In this document: piece by piece, positions 56,531-64,000 of the stretch
Layout of the letters: the number at the start of each line of letters is the position of its first letter
Position numbering within the stretch: the first letter of the stretch is position 1
The notes under the pieces: model-generated
What the model was told of the DNA's origin: nothing
The model's database searches: none
Seen by the model: the letters and a program-made list of their open reading frames with translations, nothing else
DNA from: Rossellomorea pakistanensis
GTDB taxonomy: Bacteria > Bacillota > Bacilli > Bacillales > Bacillaceae_B
Assembly: GCF_016908495.1 (NCBI RefSeq)
Contig: NZ_JAFBDZ010000002.1
Coordinates: forward strand, 372,001-436,000
Direction: 5' to 3'
DNA: 64,000 nucleotides
Made by a program: the position numbers and the translations under genes

Positions 56531-57388
56531 ATGAAATTTGATCAAATTCTCTCCAAAATGGGTGTCCACTCCTACAACTCTTACGAAAGAGTATATGGTG
56601 GGAAAGACAGCGAAGTATATAAGGTTGAGGTCGGGCAAGGCATTACCTACGCATTACGCCTACTCCCTTCTCAAAGACATGACCAATTTATTCATGAAAA
56701 AAATATGATAGATAGAGCAATTGCTCATAACATACCAGTTCCTCAAATACATAAAGTAATCGTATTCGAAAAGTATTCTGGTATGTTAATGGATTGGGGA
56801 TCTGGACAAACCATCTTTCAAGAATTACAAGCACATCCAGAAAACGCTAGAAAATTAGGATATGAATTTGGAAAAGTACAAGTTTCCATAAACAGTATTT
56901 CAATTCCCGCATTTTATAAAAATTCGAACTCGTGGTTATCACCAAATTTTGAAGAGCAGGAAATAGTAAATAAAATTCCACAAGACCGTTTGAAATCTAA
57001 TTTAATTCATTTAGATTATCATCCTCTCAATGTTCTTACGGACGGTGAAAAAATAACAGCAGTAATAGATTGGGCCAATGCAACTATAGGAGATTATCGG
57101 TTTGACATAGCACGGACACTATCGATTTTTCAATTAGCAGGATATAAGCATTTTGAAAAGAATCTTGATGTCATTCTGGACTTTGAAAAGGGCTGGAAGC
57201 AAGGATATGGACAGGTAGTGGGTTCACTAGATTTACTGGAATCCATAGAATTGTTTAACGCATGGGCTGGCGTACGGATGAAACGAGACTTAGCAGGTGA
57301 GCTTTCTAGAATCGATTATGTGAAAATTCAAGATTGGGCAGCGAGCTGGATGAAAATATACGATGAATCAGCTGGACCTTCTTCTTGA
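56531..57388 (+). CDS. Aminoglycoside phosphotransferase (APH) family kinase
   Basis: A 285-residue protein-kinase-like small-molecule kinase. The N-lobe has YGGKDSEVYKVEV and ALRLLP. The catalytic loop is LIHLDYHPLNVL (Asp of the HxDxxxxN pattern), and the metal-binding Asp lies in AVIDWANATIGDYRFDIAR. The ATG at 56531 was preferred to a GTG at 56522, which overlaps the GGTGAT ribosome binding site. The substrate may be an antibiotic, a sugar or an amino alcohol; the sequence does not tell. Confidence 0.85.
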   Translation: MKFDQILSKMGVHSYNSYERVYGGKDSEVYKVEVGQGITYALRLLPSQRHDQFIHEKNMIDRAIAHNIPVPQIHKVIVFEKYSGMLMDWGSGQTIFQELQAHPENARKLGYEFGKVQVSINSISIPAFYKNSNSWLSPNFEEQEIVNKIPQDRLKSNLIHLDYHPLNVLTDGEKITAVIDWANATIGDYRFDIARTLSIFQLAGYKHFEKNLDVILDFEKGWKQGYGQVVGSLDLLESIELFNAWAGVRMKRDLAGELSRIDYVKIQDWAASWMKIYDESAGPSS

Positions 57389-57556
57389 TCTAGCTTAATA
57401 GCGTGATGAGGATAAGCTTGTTGGTTTTCTTTTTCTTATAAAGCGATCTGGGTGTATTGATAAAAAAGGCTTGTAATATTATCTAACATCGTTGTTGTTT
57501 GAAAAAAGGTCTTCCTGTTAAATGGAGGAGGTAAATACTTAATAGAGGTGATTTAG

Positions 57557-58087
57557 TTGACTAGTGATCTGAAAATTGAGCAATTAACATCAATCGGAGA
57601 TCATATTGAGGAGCTTTCAGAACTTTTGATACAGACAGTAGAAGATGGTGCATCCATTGGCTTCTTACCACCATTGAAATCATCTGAGGCTACAAAATAC
57701 TGGGAGAGTGCTTTAAGCCCTGATGTGATTCTATTTGTCGCAAAAATAAATAACCAGGTTGCGGGATGTGTACAGTTGCAATTATGTACGAAGCAGAATG
57801 GTGAACATAGAGCCGAAATTGCAAAATTAATGACACACCCTAATTATCGACGTAATGGTATTGGCCGTTCTTTAATGCAAAAGGCTGAGGAAAGGGCAAT
57901 GCAGGATGGCAGGACGTTATTGGTACTGGATACAAGAGAAGGCGATCCCTCTAATCATCTTTATACTTCAATCGGTTACATTCAGGCCGGACGAATTCCT
58001 CATTATGCGAAATCTGCGAATGGTGGATTAGATGCTACTATTTTTTATTATAAAAGTCTCGGTGCATTTGGAAGGATAATTCTTTAA
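57557..58087 (+). CDS. GNAT-family N-acetyltransferase
   Basis: A 176-residue acyl-CoA-dependent acetyltransferase. The acetyl-CoA-binding motif A, IAKLMTHPNYRRNGIGRSLMQKAEE in substance (the RRNGIG turn), is followed by LLVLDTREGD and LYTSIGYIQAGRIPHYA (motif B). It starts with TTG behind AGAGGTG. The acceptor is unknown. It belongs to a series of single-gene units of this region. Confidence 0.88.
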   Translation: MTSDLKIEQLTSIGDHIEELSELLIQTVEDGASIGFLPPLKSSEATKYWESALSPDVILFVAKINNQVAGCVQLQLCTKQNGEHRAEIAKLMTHPNYRRNGIGRSLMQKAEERAMQDGRTLLVLDTREGDPSNHLYTSIGYIQAGRIPHYAKSANGGLDATIFYYKSLGAFGRIIL

Positions 58088-58189
58088 AACAAACGGAGTT
58101 GTTAGGCTAACTAATTGAGAGTTTTTATGTATTTGATAAATTCATAAGAAATGCTCTGGCTTGTGTTAATTGACCTTAAAAAGTCATAA

Positions 58190-58246
58190 AAAATAAGGGG
58201 TAATACATATTATACAGGGCTAATGTATCATCCCTTTTGATTTTTG
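58190..58246. terminator. Hairpin between the convergent GNAT and DinB genes
   Basis: AAGGGGTAATACAT and ATGTATCATCCCTT form a long stem with one mismatch region, with A- and T-runs on either side; probably bidirectional. Confidence 0.7.
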
Positions 58247-58280
58247 ATTCATAATCGCGCCCTATAGCGGAATATACCAA

Positions 58281-58811
58281 TTATTCTCGCTCCTTTGGCC
58301 AAGAGCCTTGTTGTTTGCGAATTAATACAATTTGCCCTATATGATATACGTTGTGTAAAATTTGACGTGCCAGAACCCCGACATGTTCCTCTTCCAGCTG
58401 ACTGTCATTAACTTGTGCTAGTGATTTACGCAAATGTTCACAAATTAGGTGTGTTTCTGCCAAGACTGCCTTCCATTTTTCAGAATCTGCCGGGTCCCCG
58501 GTATCTCCAAATGTATTCTCTGCCAAGTTCCATTTAGAATCTGCCGGTTCCCCGATATCTCCAAATGTAGCCTTGTTATTAGATGCTTTTTTTCTAGGCT
58601 TTGTGTCATTGATTTGTCTAACAAGTAGGGCGTTGTAATAATTTAGATGGTTCACAGTTTGCCAAATTGTATTCCCTCCTCCAGGGGGTTGCCAGCTTGC
58701 ATCTGTGGAATTTACCCCCTCAAGAGCAGATTCTAAAGGTAAAAACCAGGTCTCAGTATTCCAACTAAAGTCATATTCCATACGAAAAATATCCATCAGT
58801 TCAAGGTTCAT
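58281..58811 (-). CDS. DinB-like protein with an internal 18-residue duplication
   Basis: A 176-residue DinB/YfiT-like four-helix protein. It has HLNYYNALLVRQI and NVYHIGQIVLIRKQQGSWP, which carry the metal-binding His residues of the fold. Between them TFGDIGEPADS recurs as TFGDTGDPADS, 18 residues (54 bases) apart, so a loop has been duplicated in frame. The ATG follows GGGGAG. DinB-like enzymes are thiol-dependent S-transferases in some cases; the substrate here is unknown. Confidence 0.82.
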   Translation of the reverse strand: MNLELMDIFRMEYDFSWNTETWFLPLESALEGVNSTDASWQPPGGGNTIWQTVNHLNYYNALLVRQINDTKPRKKASNNKATFGDIGEPADSKWNLAENTFGDTGDPADSEKWKAVLAETHLICEHLRKSLAQVNDSQLEEEHVGVLARQILHNVYHIGQIVLIRKQQGSWPKERE

Positions 58812-59013
58812 TTGCTTTCTCCCCTCACTTCAAGTTATTAGTATCCAGATTTTGAGAATAGCTAAAACATTATCTAAGGGGCCGGTCGGTTTCTCGAAAT
58901 AAGATAACGCACTTCCATCACTCCTTTATTTTTTTGATTAGGTTAATAATAAAACAACTCCCCTGACATACCCAATCAATGCAGATGTTATTCTCCAATC
59001 TGTCCCTTGAAGA

Positions 59014-59046
59014 AAGACGCTTTTCATATTTCAGAAAAGCGCCTGA
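59014..59046 (-). terminator. Terminator of the DUF2200 gene
   Basis: GACGCTTTTC and GAAAAGCGCC form the stem. Read on the minus strand it is followed by TCTTTCTTC. Confidence 0.55.
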
Positions 59047-59087
59047 TCATTTAAGACAGCTATTTTCGGGTAATCGGAATTTAATTA

Positions 59088-59438
59088 TTATTTCCGCAAA
59101 ATCTTCTCCATCGCTTTTCCCTTTGCTAATTCATCGATCAGCTTATCCAAATAGCGAATTTCCTGCATAGTTTGTTCTTCAATGTCTTCTACTCGGACAC
59201 CGCAGACTACACCTTTAATCAAAGTCCGTGAAGGATTCAGCAGGGGAGCTTCCGCAAAGAAGGTTTCAAAGTCTGTCTGTTTTTCTAGTTGCGCTTCTAA
59301 CTCTTCCTGGCTATACCCTGTCAACCAACGGATGATTTCATCGACTTCTGCTTTCGTACGTCCTTTTTTCTCCGCCTTCGTAACATAATGGGGATAGACA
59401 CTTGTGACACTCATTGTATAGATCTTATGTTTGGTCAT
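59088..59438 (-). CDS. DUF2200 family protein
   Basis: A 116-residue cytoplasmic protein with the family's start [21 protein letters not shown], then [18 protein letters not shown] and [20 protein letters not shown]. The family is widespread, found in bacteria as a single small gene, and has no assigned function. The ATG follows GAAAGGAAGG. It lies alone between DinB-like and SRPBCC genes on the same strand. Confidence 0.85.
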   Translation of the reverse strand: MTKHKIYTMSVTSVYPHYVTKAEKKGRTKAEVDEIIRWLTGYSQEELEAQLEKQTDFETFFAEAPLLNPSRTLIKGVVCGVRVEDIEEQTMQEIRYLDKLIDELAKGKAMEKILRK

Positions 59439-59562
59439 GATACATCCTTCCTTTCTGTATGTTAAAGTATAAAGTTTTTTGAAGTTTCCACATGATGATC
59501 CGAATATCCAATTCGCTCCCTAATATGGAATAAGCCCCTTTATACCATACGTTTGAGAGTCT

Positions 59563-60042
59563 TTAACTAATTCGATCAAATGCTTCCCGATAAAATTCCC
59601 TTAACTCAGCTGAATTATCTTTCCATTCAACTGGATGTCCGTTGACTATCTGGTGAAGTACATCCAGGCATCTATGCCATCCTGCAGCAGTATACATTGC
59701 CATTTCGTTATCGTCGAAAATGTGGGTGAAGGCCATTTGGCAACCTCCATCCTCTTCTAGTAATGAGATTTGTATCAAATCATCAACCTCACGGAACTCA
59801 AAGGTATGGGGGTTTTTTAATTCAGTTATGATACCTTCATATGTCGACCCTTCACCGTCATCGAAGGCAATCTTACCTCCTGATCTAAGGTCCATTTCCC
59901 CCGTTGCGAAAGGGTACCATTGGGAGAAGTAACTAGGATTCGTAATGACACGGAAAACATCTTCGGGTTTATAAGAGAAAAAGCGTTCAAATCTTAGAGC
60001 ATAACGACCATTATACTTATGTAGTGTTCCAAATTGATTCAT
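59563..60042 (-). CDS. SRPBCC (AHSA1-like) protein
   Basis: A 159-residue START-fold protein: RFERFFSYKPEDVFRVITNPSYFSQWYP at the start (given as two parts, RFERFFSYKPEDVF and NPSYFSQWYP), then GGKIAFDDGEGSTYEG and a C-terminal helix AAGWHRCLDVLHQI. GGGAGG precedes the ATG. It differs from the SRPBCC proteins at 38930 and 61257. The ligand is unknown. Confidence 0.83.
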   Translation of the reverse strand: MNQFGTLHKYNGRYALRFERFFSYKPEDVFRVITNPSYFSQWYPFATGEMDLRSGGKIAFDDGEGSTYEGIITELKNPHTFEFREVDDLIQISLLEEDGGCQMAFTHIFDDNEMAMYTAAGWHRCLDVLHQIVNGHPVEWKDNSAELREFYREAFDRIS

Positions 60043-60233
60043 TATATCATCCTCCCTTACTTTTATATCCTTAAAGTCTTGCTATTCATCACTAATTCAA
60101 ATAAACAAATTAGGCTTAGAAAAAACTAACAATACTCATATTTGTTTTCATGCTTTTATAGTACCAAACATTTGTATGACTAAAAAACAATAATAAAATC
60201 ATTTTCGTGTTCTTCAACAATCTGGCCCTTAAA

Positions 60234-60274
60234 TGAAAAATGAGCGCTTGTCCTTGTTTCAGGATAGCGCCCGT
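60234..60274 (-). terminator. Terminator of the second DinB-like gene
   Basis: On the minus strand GGGCGCTATCCT pairs with AGGACAAGCGCTC, followed by ATTTTTCATTT. Confidence 0.65.
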
Positions 60275-60326
60275 TCTTATTGCAGTAAAGCCCTCTATGG
60301 AATAACTGTAAAGCTAATGAAGCTTT

Positions 60327-60821
60327 TTAAAAGCTGCGTTTCCCTGCCCAAGCTCCTTGCATTTTACTTAGGAATACAATTTGCCCAATATGATATGCGT
60401 CGTGTAATGCTAAACTCTTCAGTTCAAGCACTAATGAATTATCTTCTCCTGGGATCTGTCTATACAAATCTTCATGTTCTGATTTTGCTAGTATTTTTCC
60501 AAGTTCACGATGAACATAAAAGTATTCTTGTTTTGTTTCCTTCCAATTTTCTAACGTCTCAGTTGGTAATCGAAATGTAGATTCATTATTTTCTGCCTGT
60601 GGTTCATTCGCTGTTTCACCAAGAAATCGCAACAGAAATCTCTTTTCATAGAAAAGTAAATGACAAACTAATTCCCAAATGGAATTCATTGCCCCATCAG
60701 CTGGTTTCCAAATTGCCTGTTCAAAAGTGATATCCTCTAGTACTTTTTCAAGTGGTGGAAACCAGTCTTCTTCATCTAAACAGCTTGCCCATTGTTGTAA
60801 CAAAAGTGTCTTTACATCCAT
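60327..60821 (-). CDS. DinB-like protein
   Basis: A 164-residue DinB-like four-helix protein with WELVCHLLFYEKRFLLRFLG and HDAYHIGQIVFLSKMQGAW, the His-bearing helices. It is similar in plan to the protein at 58281 but lacks its duplicated loop. GGAGGG precedes the ATG. The two may be old paralogues. Confidence 0.83.
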   Translation of the reverse strand: MDVKTLLLQQWASCLDEEDWFPPLEKVLEDITFEQAIWKPADGAMNSIWELVCHLLFYEKRFLLRFLGETANEPQAENNESTFRLPTETLENWKETKQEYFYVHRELGKILAKSEHEDLYRQIPGEDNSLVLELKSLALHDAYHIGQIVFLSKMQGAWAGKRSF

Positions 60822-61256
60822 TTTTTATTCCCTCCAATTTAATCCCTTTAATAGATAATCCCTTTGGTCAATTGCTGCCGTGTTGTTCTAGCATAATTTA
60901 CAATTTCAAGATGAACCATCTAATTCCCTTCCTTCTTCCACAATCTGAACCGATTGTGGAAGACCACTTAATGAATAAATTGGATTTTTTCGGTAATGTT
61001 TACTGAGCTAACGGACCCGTTTTATTGAATCAATTAGTAAGGAAATTGGGCGTTTTCGATGTAATGATTAGATTATTCAAGAGAGCAATCTGAAAGAAAT
61101 CAAAGCCTTATTTATTTGCTATGATTGAAAAAAGGAGTTGATCAATGAAGATTGTATAACTTACTCCTTATTTAAATATGGAAAGGAACGCAAGGGAACC
61201 TACTTATGATATAGGATTCAACAGGTCAAAGTTAAATTTATTTTGGAGGGATGGAC
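60822..61256. other. Intergenic region with one perfect inverted repeat
   Basis: No supported gene. CTTCCACAATC and GATTGTGGAAG (60935-60962) are perfect arms with a 6-base loop but no T-run follows, so a protein-binding site is as likely as a terminator. Confidence 0.4.
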
Positions 61257-61730
61257 ATGAACCAAAACAACGCAACAAACAAAATCGCAACGCATGTAGG
61301 TGACCGCGAGATTGTGATCACCCGTGTAATTGATGCTCCACGCGATCTTGTGTTTGATGCTTGGACGAAAGAGGAGCACCTGTCGAAGTGGTGGGGACCT
61401 CGAGGTTTTACGACCACTTTTCAAAAGTTTGATATGAAACCGGGCGGAACATGGCAGTTTATCATGCACGGACCTGATGGCGTTGATTATCCCAACACCA
61501 ACGTCTTTGACGAGGTCGTTAAACCCGAGCGAATCGTCATCAAACATGCTGTGTTTCCCCATTTTCTGGCGACCGTAACTTTTGAGGATCTGGATAGTAA
61601 GACCCAACTCACTTATAGCACAGTTTTTGAAGAAAATGCCGCAATATTCGATAAGGTGAAAACATATGCCGTCCCAGGTGCCGAACAGACCATGGATCGT
61701 CTTGAGGAGCACCTGGCAAGCATGTCTTAA
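61257..61730 (+). CDS. SRPBCC (AHSA1-like) protein
   Basis: A 157-residue protein of the activator-of-Hsp90-like START branch. It begins EIVITRVIDAPRDLVFDAWT, continues HLSKWWGPRGFTTTF and DMKPGGTWQFIMHGPDG, and ends with the helix GAEQTMDRLEEHLASM. These are the signatures of the branch that includes many YdjI-like stress proteins. The ATG at 61257 is seven bases after GGAGG; the ATG at 61251 is too close. Function unknown. Confidence 0.87.
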   Translation: MNQNNATNKIATHVGDREIVITRVIDAPRDLVFDAWTKEEHLSKWWGPRGFTTTFQKFDMKPGGTWQFIMHGPDGVDYPNTNVFDEVVKPERIVIKHAVFPHFLATVTFEDLDSKTQLTYSTVFEENAAIFDKVKTYAVPGAEQTMDRLEEHLASMS

Positions 61731-61956
61731 ATGTCCAGCCTCGTATTGATGCCTCCGCTAACAACTCACTGTTTATTTCGCGAGGATAAAATCGTATCGT
61801 TTTGTGGCTTCCGTCAAACCTGGCAAAACGTCAGGTTTTACAGCCCAAGAACGGTACAGAACACATTCCTAAAGGCTGCCAAATCGGTTGGCAGCCTTGT
61901 TGTGCTATCGCGGAAGGTTAGTGAACATCTTGGATATGATCTGGATGCAAGTAAGT
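61731..61956. other. Short gap, no supported gene
   Basis: An open frame of 75 codons starts right at the SRPBCC stop but has no family likeness. Two hairpins, AAACCTGGC.../...GTCAGGTTT and GGCTGCC/GGCAGCC, cross it. I do not call it a gene. Confidence 0.35.
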
Positions 61957-62005
61957 AAGGTGTATCTGAAAGGTCAATTTAGACCTTTCAGATACACCTT
62001 TTTTA
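61957..62005 (+). terminator. Terminator before the alpha/beta hydrolase
   Basis: AGGTGTATCTGAAAGGTC and GACCTTTCAGATACACCT are perfect 18-base arms with a 6-base loop and a following T-run. Confidence 0.92.
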
Positions 62006-62161
62006 AACGAAATTTAACCTTTTCTCTAACCAGACCTTAACCGTCATTTCTTAGGATAGAAGATGAAGTAATTGGATGGTACTTGCTGAAAAATTTATAT
62101 AAGCATTTTGACGGGAAAAGGCAGTGTTCTACAACCCTATTATTCTATAGGAAGTGAAAAA

Positions 62162-63154
62162 ATGAAAAACAAAAAGAAGTTTAGATTTTGGGTTATTACT
62201 AGAAATATTCTATTGAGTATGGTTGGAGCACTCCTTATTGGGGCGGTTTTCCATAATGTTATGTCTATATATGAACAAAAAAAATACCCGGCATTAGGGA
62301 AATTAGTTGAAGTGGATGGTAGGAATATGCATATCTATACAAAGGGTAATGGTGAAAATACTATTGTCTTATTAAGTGGACTGGGAACGGCAGCACCTGT
62401 GTTAGATTTCGAACCTTTGATTAACGAGCTGGCAAAGACCAATAAAATTGTCGTTGTAGAGCCGTTCGGATATGGATGGAGTGACCTGACCGATAAGGAA
62501 CGAACAGTGGAAAACATAGTTGAAGAATTAAGAACAGCTCTAAATAAATCAAACATAGAAGGGCCTTACATATTAATGCCTCACTCTTTGTCCGGGATCT
62601 ATAGCATGTATTATGCCGATAAATATCCAGATGATATTGAAGCTATTATAGGAATCGATTTCACTTTACCGAAGGCGTTGGAGTACTTTAATGAGTCGCC
62701 TCCGTCGTTGCCCAAATATATGAGCCTGCTTTCGCTAACTGGAATGGCAAGGCTGGCCTTATCTATCAGTCCTGAAGATTTCCTGCCTATAGCGGATAAA
62801 GGAACTTATTCTGATGAAAATTTAAAGATGACCAAAATCATTACTACATGGAAAGGGTACAATAAAAATGTAGTGAATGAAGCAAATGAAATAACAAATA
62901 ACATAAAAAAAACGAAGGAGATGTCGTTCCCTCCGAATATGCCTGTCATGATCTTTACTACTGACAAAGATAAAGTGAAGGAAGATGGCCCGTCCAATAT
63001 AACCTTTTACCAATCGCAATTAAGTAATATGACATCTAATAAAATCGTCATATTAGAAGGTCACCATTATCTCCATTGGACGCAGTTTAAGGAAATGTCC
63101 GATTATGTTAATGAATTCATTGAAACCTTTGAAAGGGATTCATTAATAGAATAA
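62162..63154 (+). CDS. Membrane-anchored alpha/beta hydrolase
   Basis: A 330-residue protein with one N-terminal membrane segment (about residues 12-31, NILLSMVGALLIGAVF). An alpha/beta hydrolase domain follows: the oxyanion region VLLSGLGTAAPVLDF, the nucleophile elbow MPHSLSGIYS with its Ser, and the catalytic His in LEGHHYLHW. The acid is probably in IFTTDKDKV. The start at 62162 follows AGGAAGTG; an upstream in-frame start would put 18 polar residues before the anchor. The domain probably faces outward. The substrate is unknown. Confidence 0.85.
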   Translation: MKNKKKFRFWVITRNILLSMVGALLIGAVFHNVMSIYEQKKYPALGKLVEVDGRNMHIYTKGNGENTIVLLSGLGTAAPVLDFEPLINELAKTNKIVVVEPFGYGWSDLTDKERTVENIVEELRTALNKSNIEGPYILMPHSLSGIYSMYYADKYPDDIEAIIGIDFTLPKALEYFNESPPSLPKYMSLLSLTGMARLALSISPEDFLPIADKGTYSDENLKMTKIITTWKGYNKNVVNEANEITNNIKKTKEMSFPPNMPVMIFTTDKDKVKEDGPSNITFYQSQLSNMTSNKIVILEGHHYLHWTQFKEMSDYVNEFIETFERDSLIE

Positions 63155-63183
63155 AAGGGGGAATCAATAATGACTTTATTTGG

Positions 63184-63303
63184 ATGATTCTTTTGGGAAA
63201 CGCTATTACTTTGATTGGACTAAGTGTTTTTTTACAAGTTAAATATAATATGCATGGAAGCCAAAACAGAACCTTAATAAGTAGAAGGCGAAGAACTTGC
63301 TAG
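63184..63303 (+). pseudogene. Possible frameshifted small membrane peptide
   Basis: AAAAGGGGG is followed by ATG at 63170, whose frame stops after five codons. One frame over, from ATG 63184, 39 codons read MILLGNAITLIGLSVFLQV and then a basic tail. A single-base change near 63175 would join the good ribosome binding site to this frame. Weak evidence; it may be chance. Confidence 0.3.
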
Positions 63304-63317
63304 AAAAAATAGTTCAC

Positions 63318-63372
63318 GCCATACTCATAGTCCAAATAATTCAAAAAGGGTTTTTTCTACTATGAGTTGACT
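63318..63372 (+). terminator. Hairpin after the hydrolase region
   Basis: CATACTCATAGT and ACTATGAGTTG form the stem around a loop of about 31 bases containing a T-run; a moderate terminator. Confidence 0.4.
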
Positions 63373-63583
63373 CATTTTTAATTTTGTTAATCAAGCTTCT
63401 ATTTTTAAAAAGATCCATGGATGTTCCCCTTTTCGGGCAGCCGCATCTTCTCTACACAATATGTTGTTCTTCAGACTAACTTTTGATGAAATGTATCATT
63501 CATCCTTTGTTTTTCCTCTAAAATCATAAGATTAACCATTCCAGCCCACTCCAATCCTAAGAATCATCATCATTTTTATTATC

Positions 63584-63630
63584 CTAAATGTGGTAATGCA
63601 CAAGAATCTAATTTTAAGCATGAACACGAC
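63584..63630 (+). repeat. Solo copy of the short-period TGCAC/AGCAT repeat
   Basis: AATGTGGTAATGCACAAG and then GAATCTAATTTTAAGCATGA are nearly the complement of 18041-18070 and of the text near 18105-18118, in the opposite orientation. The rest of 63373-63720 shows no gene. Confidence 0.6.
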
Positions 63631-63720
63631 TAAGAAATGTACGAGATTTCAAATTTATGGCTATGTGGGAACGAATTAAAATGGAACCCAAACTAATCAT
63701 TCAGATATTACATAAAAACA

Positions 63721-63843
63721 AAGGAATGTCCTAATCAAGGAATAAGGAACCATAGCTTCAATAGATAGAGAAGAAAGTCCCCGGATCATCAGGCGAACAT
63801 AATCGTTCCTGATTCCTTTGCAGATCTTAGACAGGCTACTTTA
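63721..63843 (-). repeat. Nested-hairpin intergenic element, copy 4 (inverted)
   Basis: The complement reads CAGGAACGATTATGTTC, then CTTTCTTCTCTATCTATTGA and GCTATGGTTCC, aligning with the core of copy 2. The outer arms are decayed (AGGAATGTCC against AGACAGGCT). It is the most diverged copy. Confidence 0.6.
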
Positions 63844-63967
63844 ATATTTTTAGTACCCCAATTTCATTGGACAATCCCCCAGCAATCCTTCATTTCACAT
63901 TAATTTTTTTAGGGTGTCCTCATCCCTTCCTTACGCCTATATAAAAGGTGAAAGGAGGTGATACAAA

Positions 63968-64000
63968 ATGGCAACAGCAGATTTAACAAGTACTAGACTT
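63968..64000 (+). CDS. Start of a gene cut by the window edge (DUF1659-like?)
   Basis: Only 11 codons are present (MATADLTSTRL) behind a strong GAAAGGAGGTG site. The beginning resembles small DUF1659-type Bacillus proteins, but so few residues allow no firm call. Confidence 0.4.
   Translation, partial: MATADLTSTRL

Noticed and set aside
61731-61958. A 75-codon gene directly after the SRPBCC gene
   Set aside because: No ribosome binding site of its own, no recognisable family, and hairpins cross it.

Overview
The window looks like a low-GC Gram-positive chromosome of the family Bacillaceae. The arabinose genes, AraR-type and CcpA-type operators, cysJI, ppsR-ppdK, a tatA-tatC pair, a RocB-like peptidase, an IDEAL-domain protein, DUF3231 proteins and AGGAGG-type ribosome binding sites all have close Bacillus counterparts. 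I cannot name a species. There are no rRNA or tRNA genes, CRISPR arrays or transposases.

Region 1 (0.4-15 kb) is an L-arabinose / arabinan regulon: araD-araB-araA, a lipoprotein binding protein, two GH51 arabinofuranosidases, two ABC permeases without an ATPase, a YesL-like membrane protein, the AraM/EgsA dehydrogenase, a small Cys-rich protein, an aldose 1-epimerase and a truncated relic of araL. AraR-like operators stand before four transcription units, three times as pairs 42-43 bp apart, and cre sites accompany two of them. The araR gene is not in the window. Imported arabino-oligosaccharides would be cut by the two GH51 enzymes, and arabinose would go through AraA, AraB and AraD to xylulose 5-phosphate.

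Region 2 (15-25 kb) is accessory: two DUF3231 paralogues, small membrane proteins, an IDEAL-domain protein, a membrane ORF lacking a normal start codon, a gene relic interrupted by a repeat, an unrecognised two-gene operon, a VOC protein beside an AraC regulator, a NERD protein, and a 52-bp tandem array.

Region 3 (25-38.5 kb) holds glycerate kinase, an AGCS amino-acid/sodium symporter, an IclR regulator, a RocB-like peptidase, a VOC protein, a TasA/camelysin-like secreted protein, a large secreted GH101 endo-alpha-N-acetylgalactosaminidase and a cupin-AraC regulator.

Region 4 (38.9-53 kb) is more core-like: ppsR-ppdK, cysJ-cysI, a YkvA-like protein and a YdeI/OmdA protein. It also holds the most striking cassette: a small Tat-signal protein, a signal-less CHAP hydrolase with three actinobacterial-type wall-binding repeats, tatA and tatC in one minus-strand series.

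Region 5 (53.6-64 kb) has a peptide-binding lipoprotein with an M42 aminopeptidase, then single small genes (APH kinase, GNAT, two DinB, two SRPBCC, DUF2200, alpha/beta hydrolase) and the start of one more gene.

Intergenic DNA is rich in repeats: 52-bp-period arrays at four loci, a nested-hairpin element of about 120 bp in four copies with shorter relatives, and a roughly 41-bp-period repeat at two loci.
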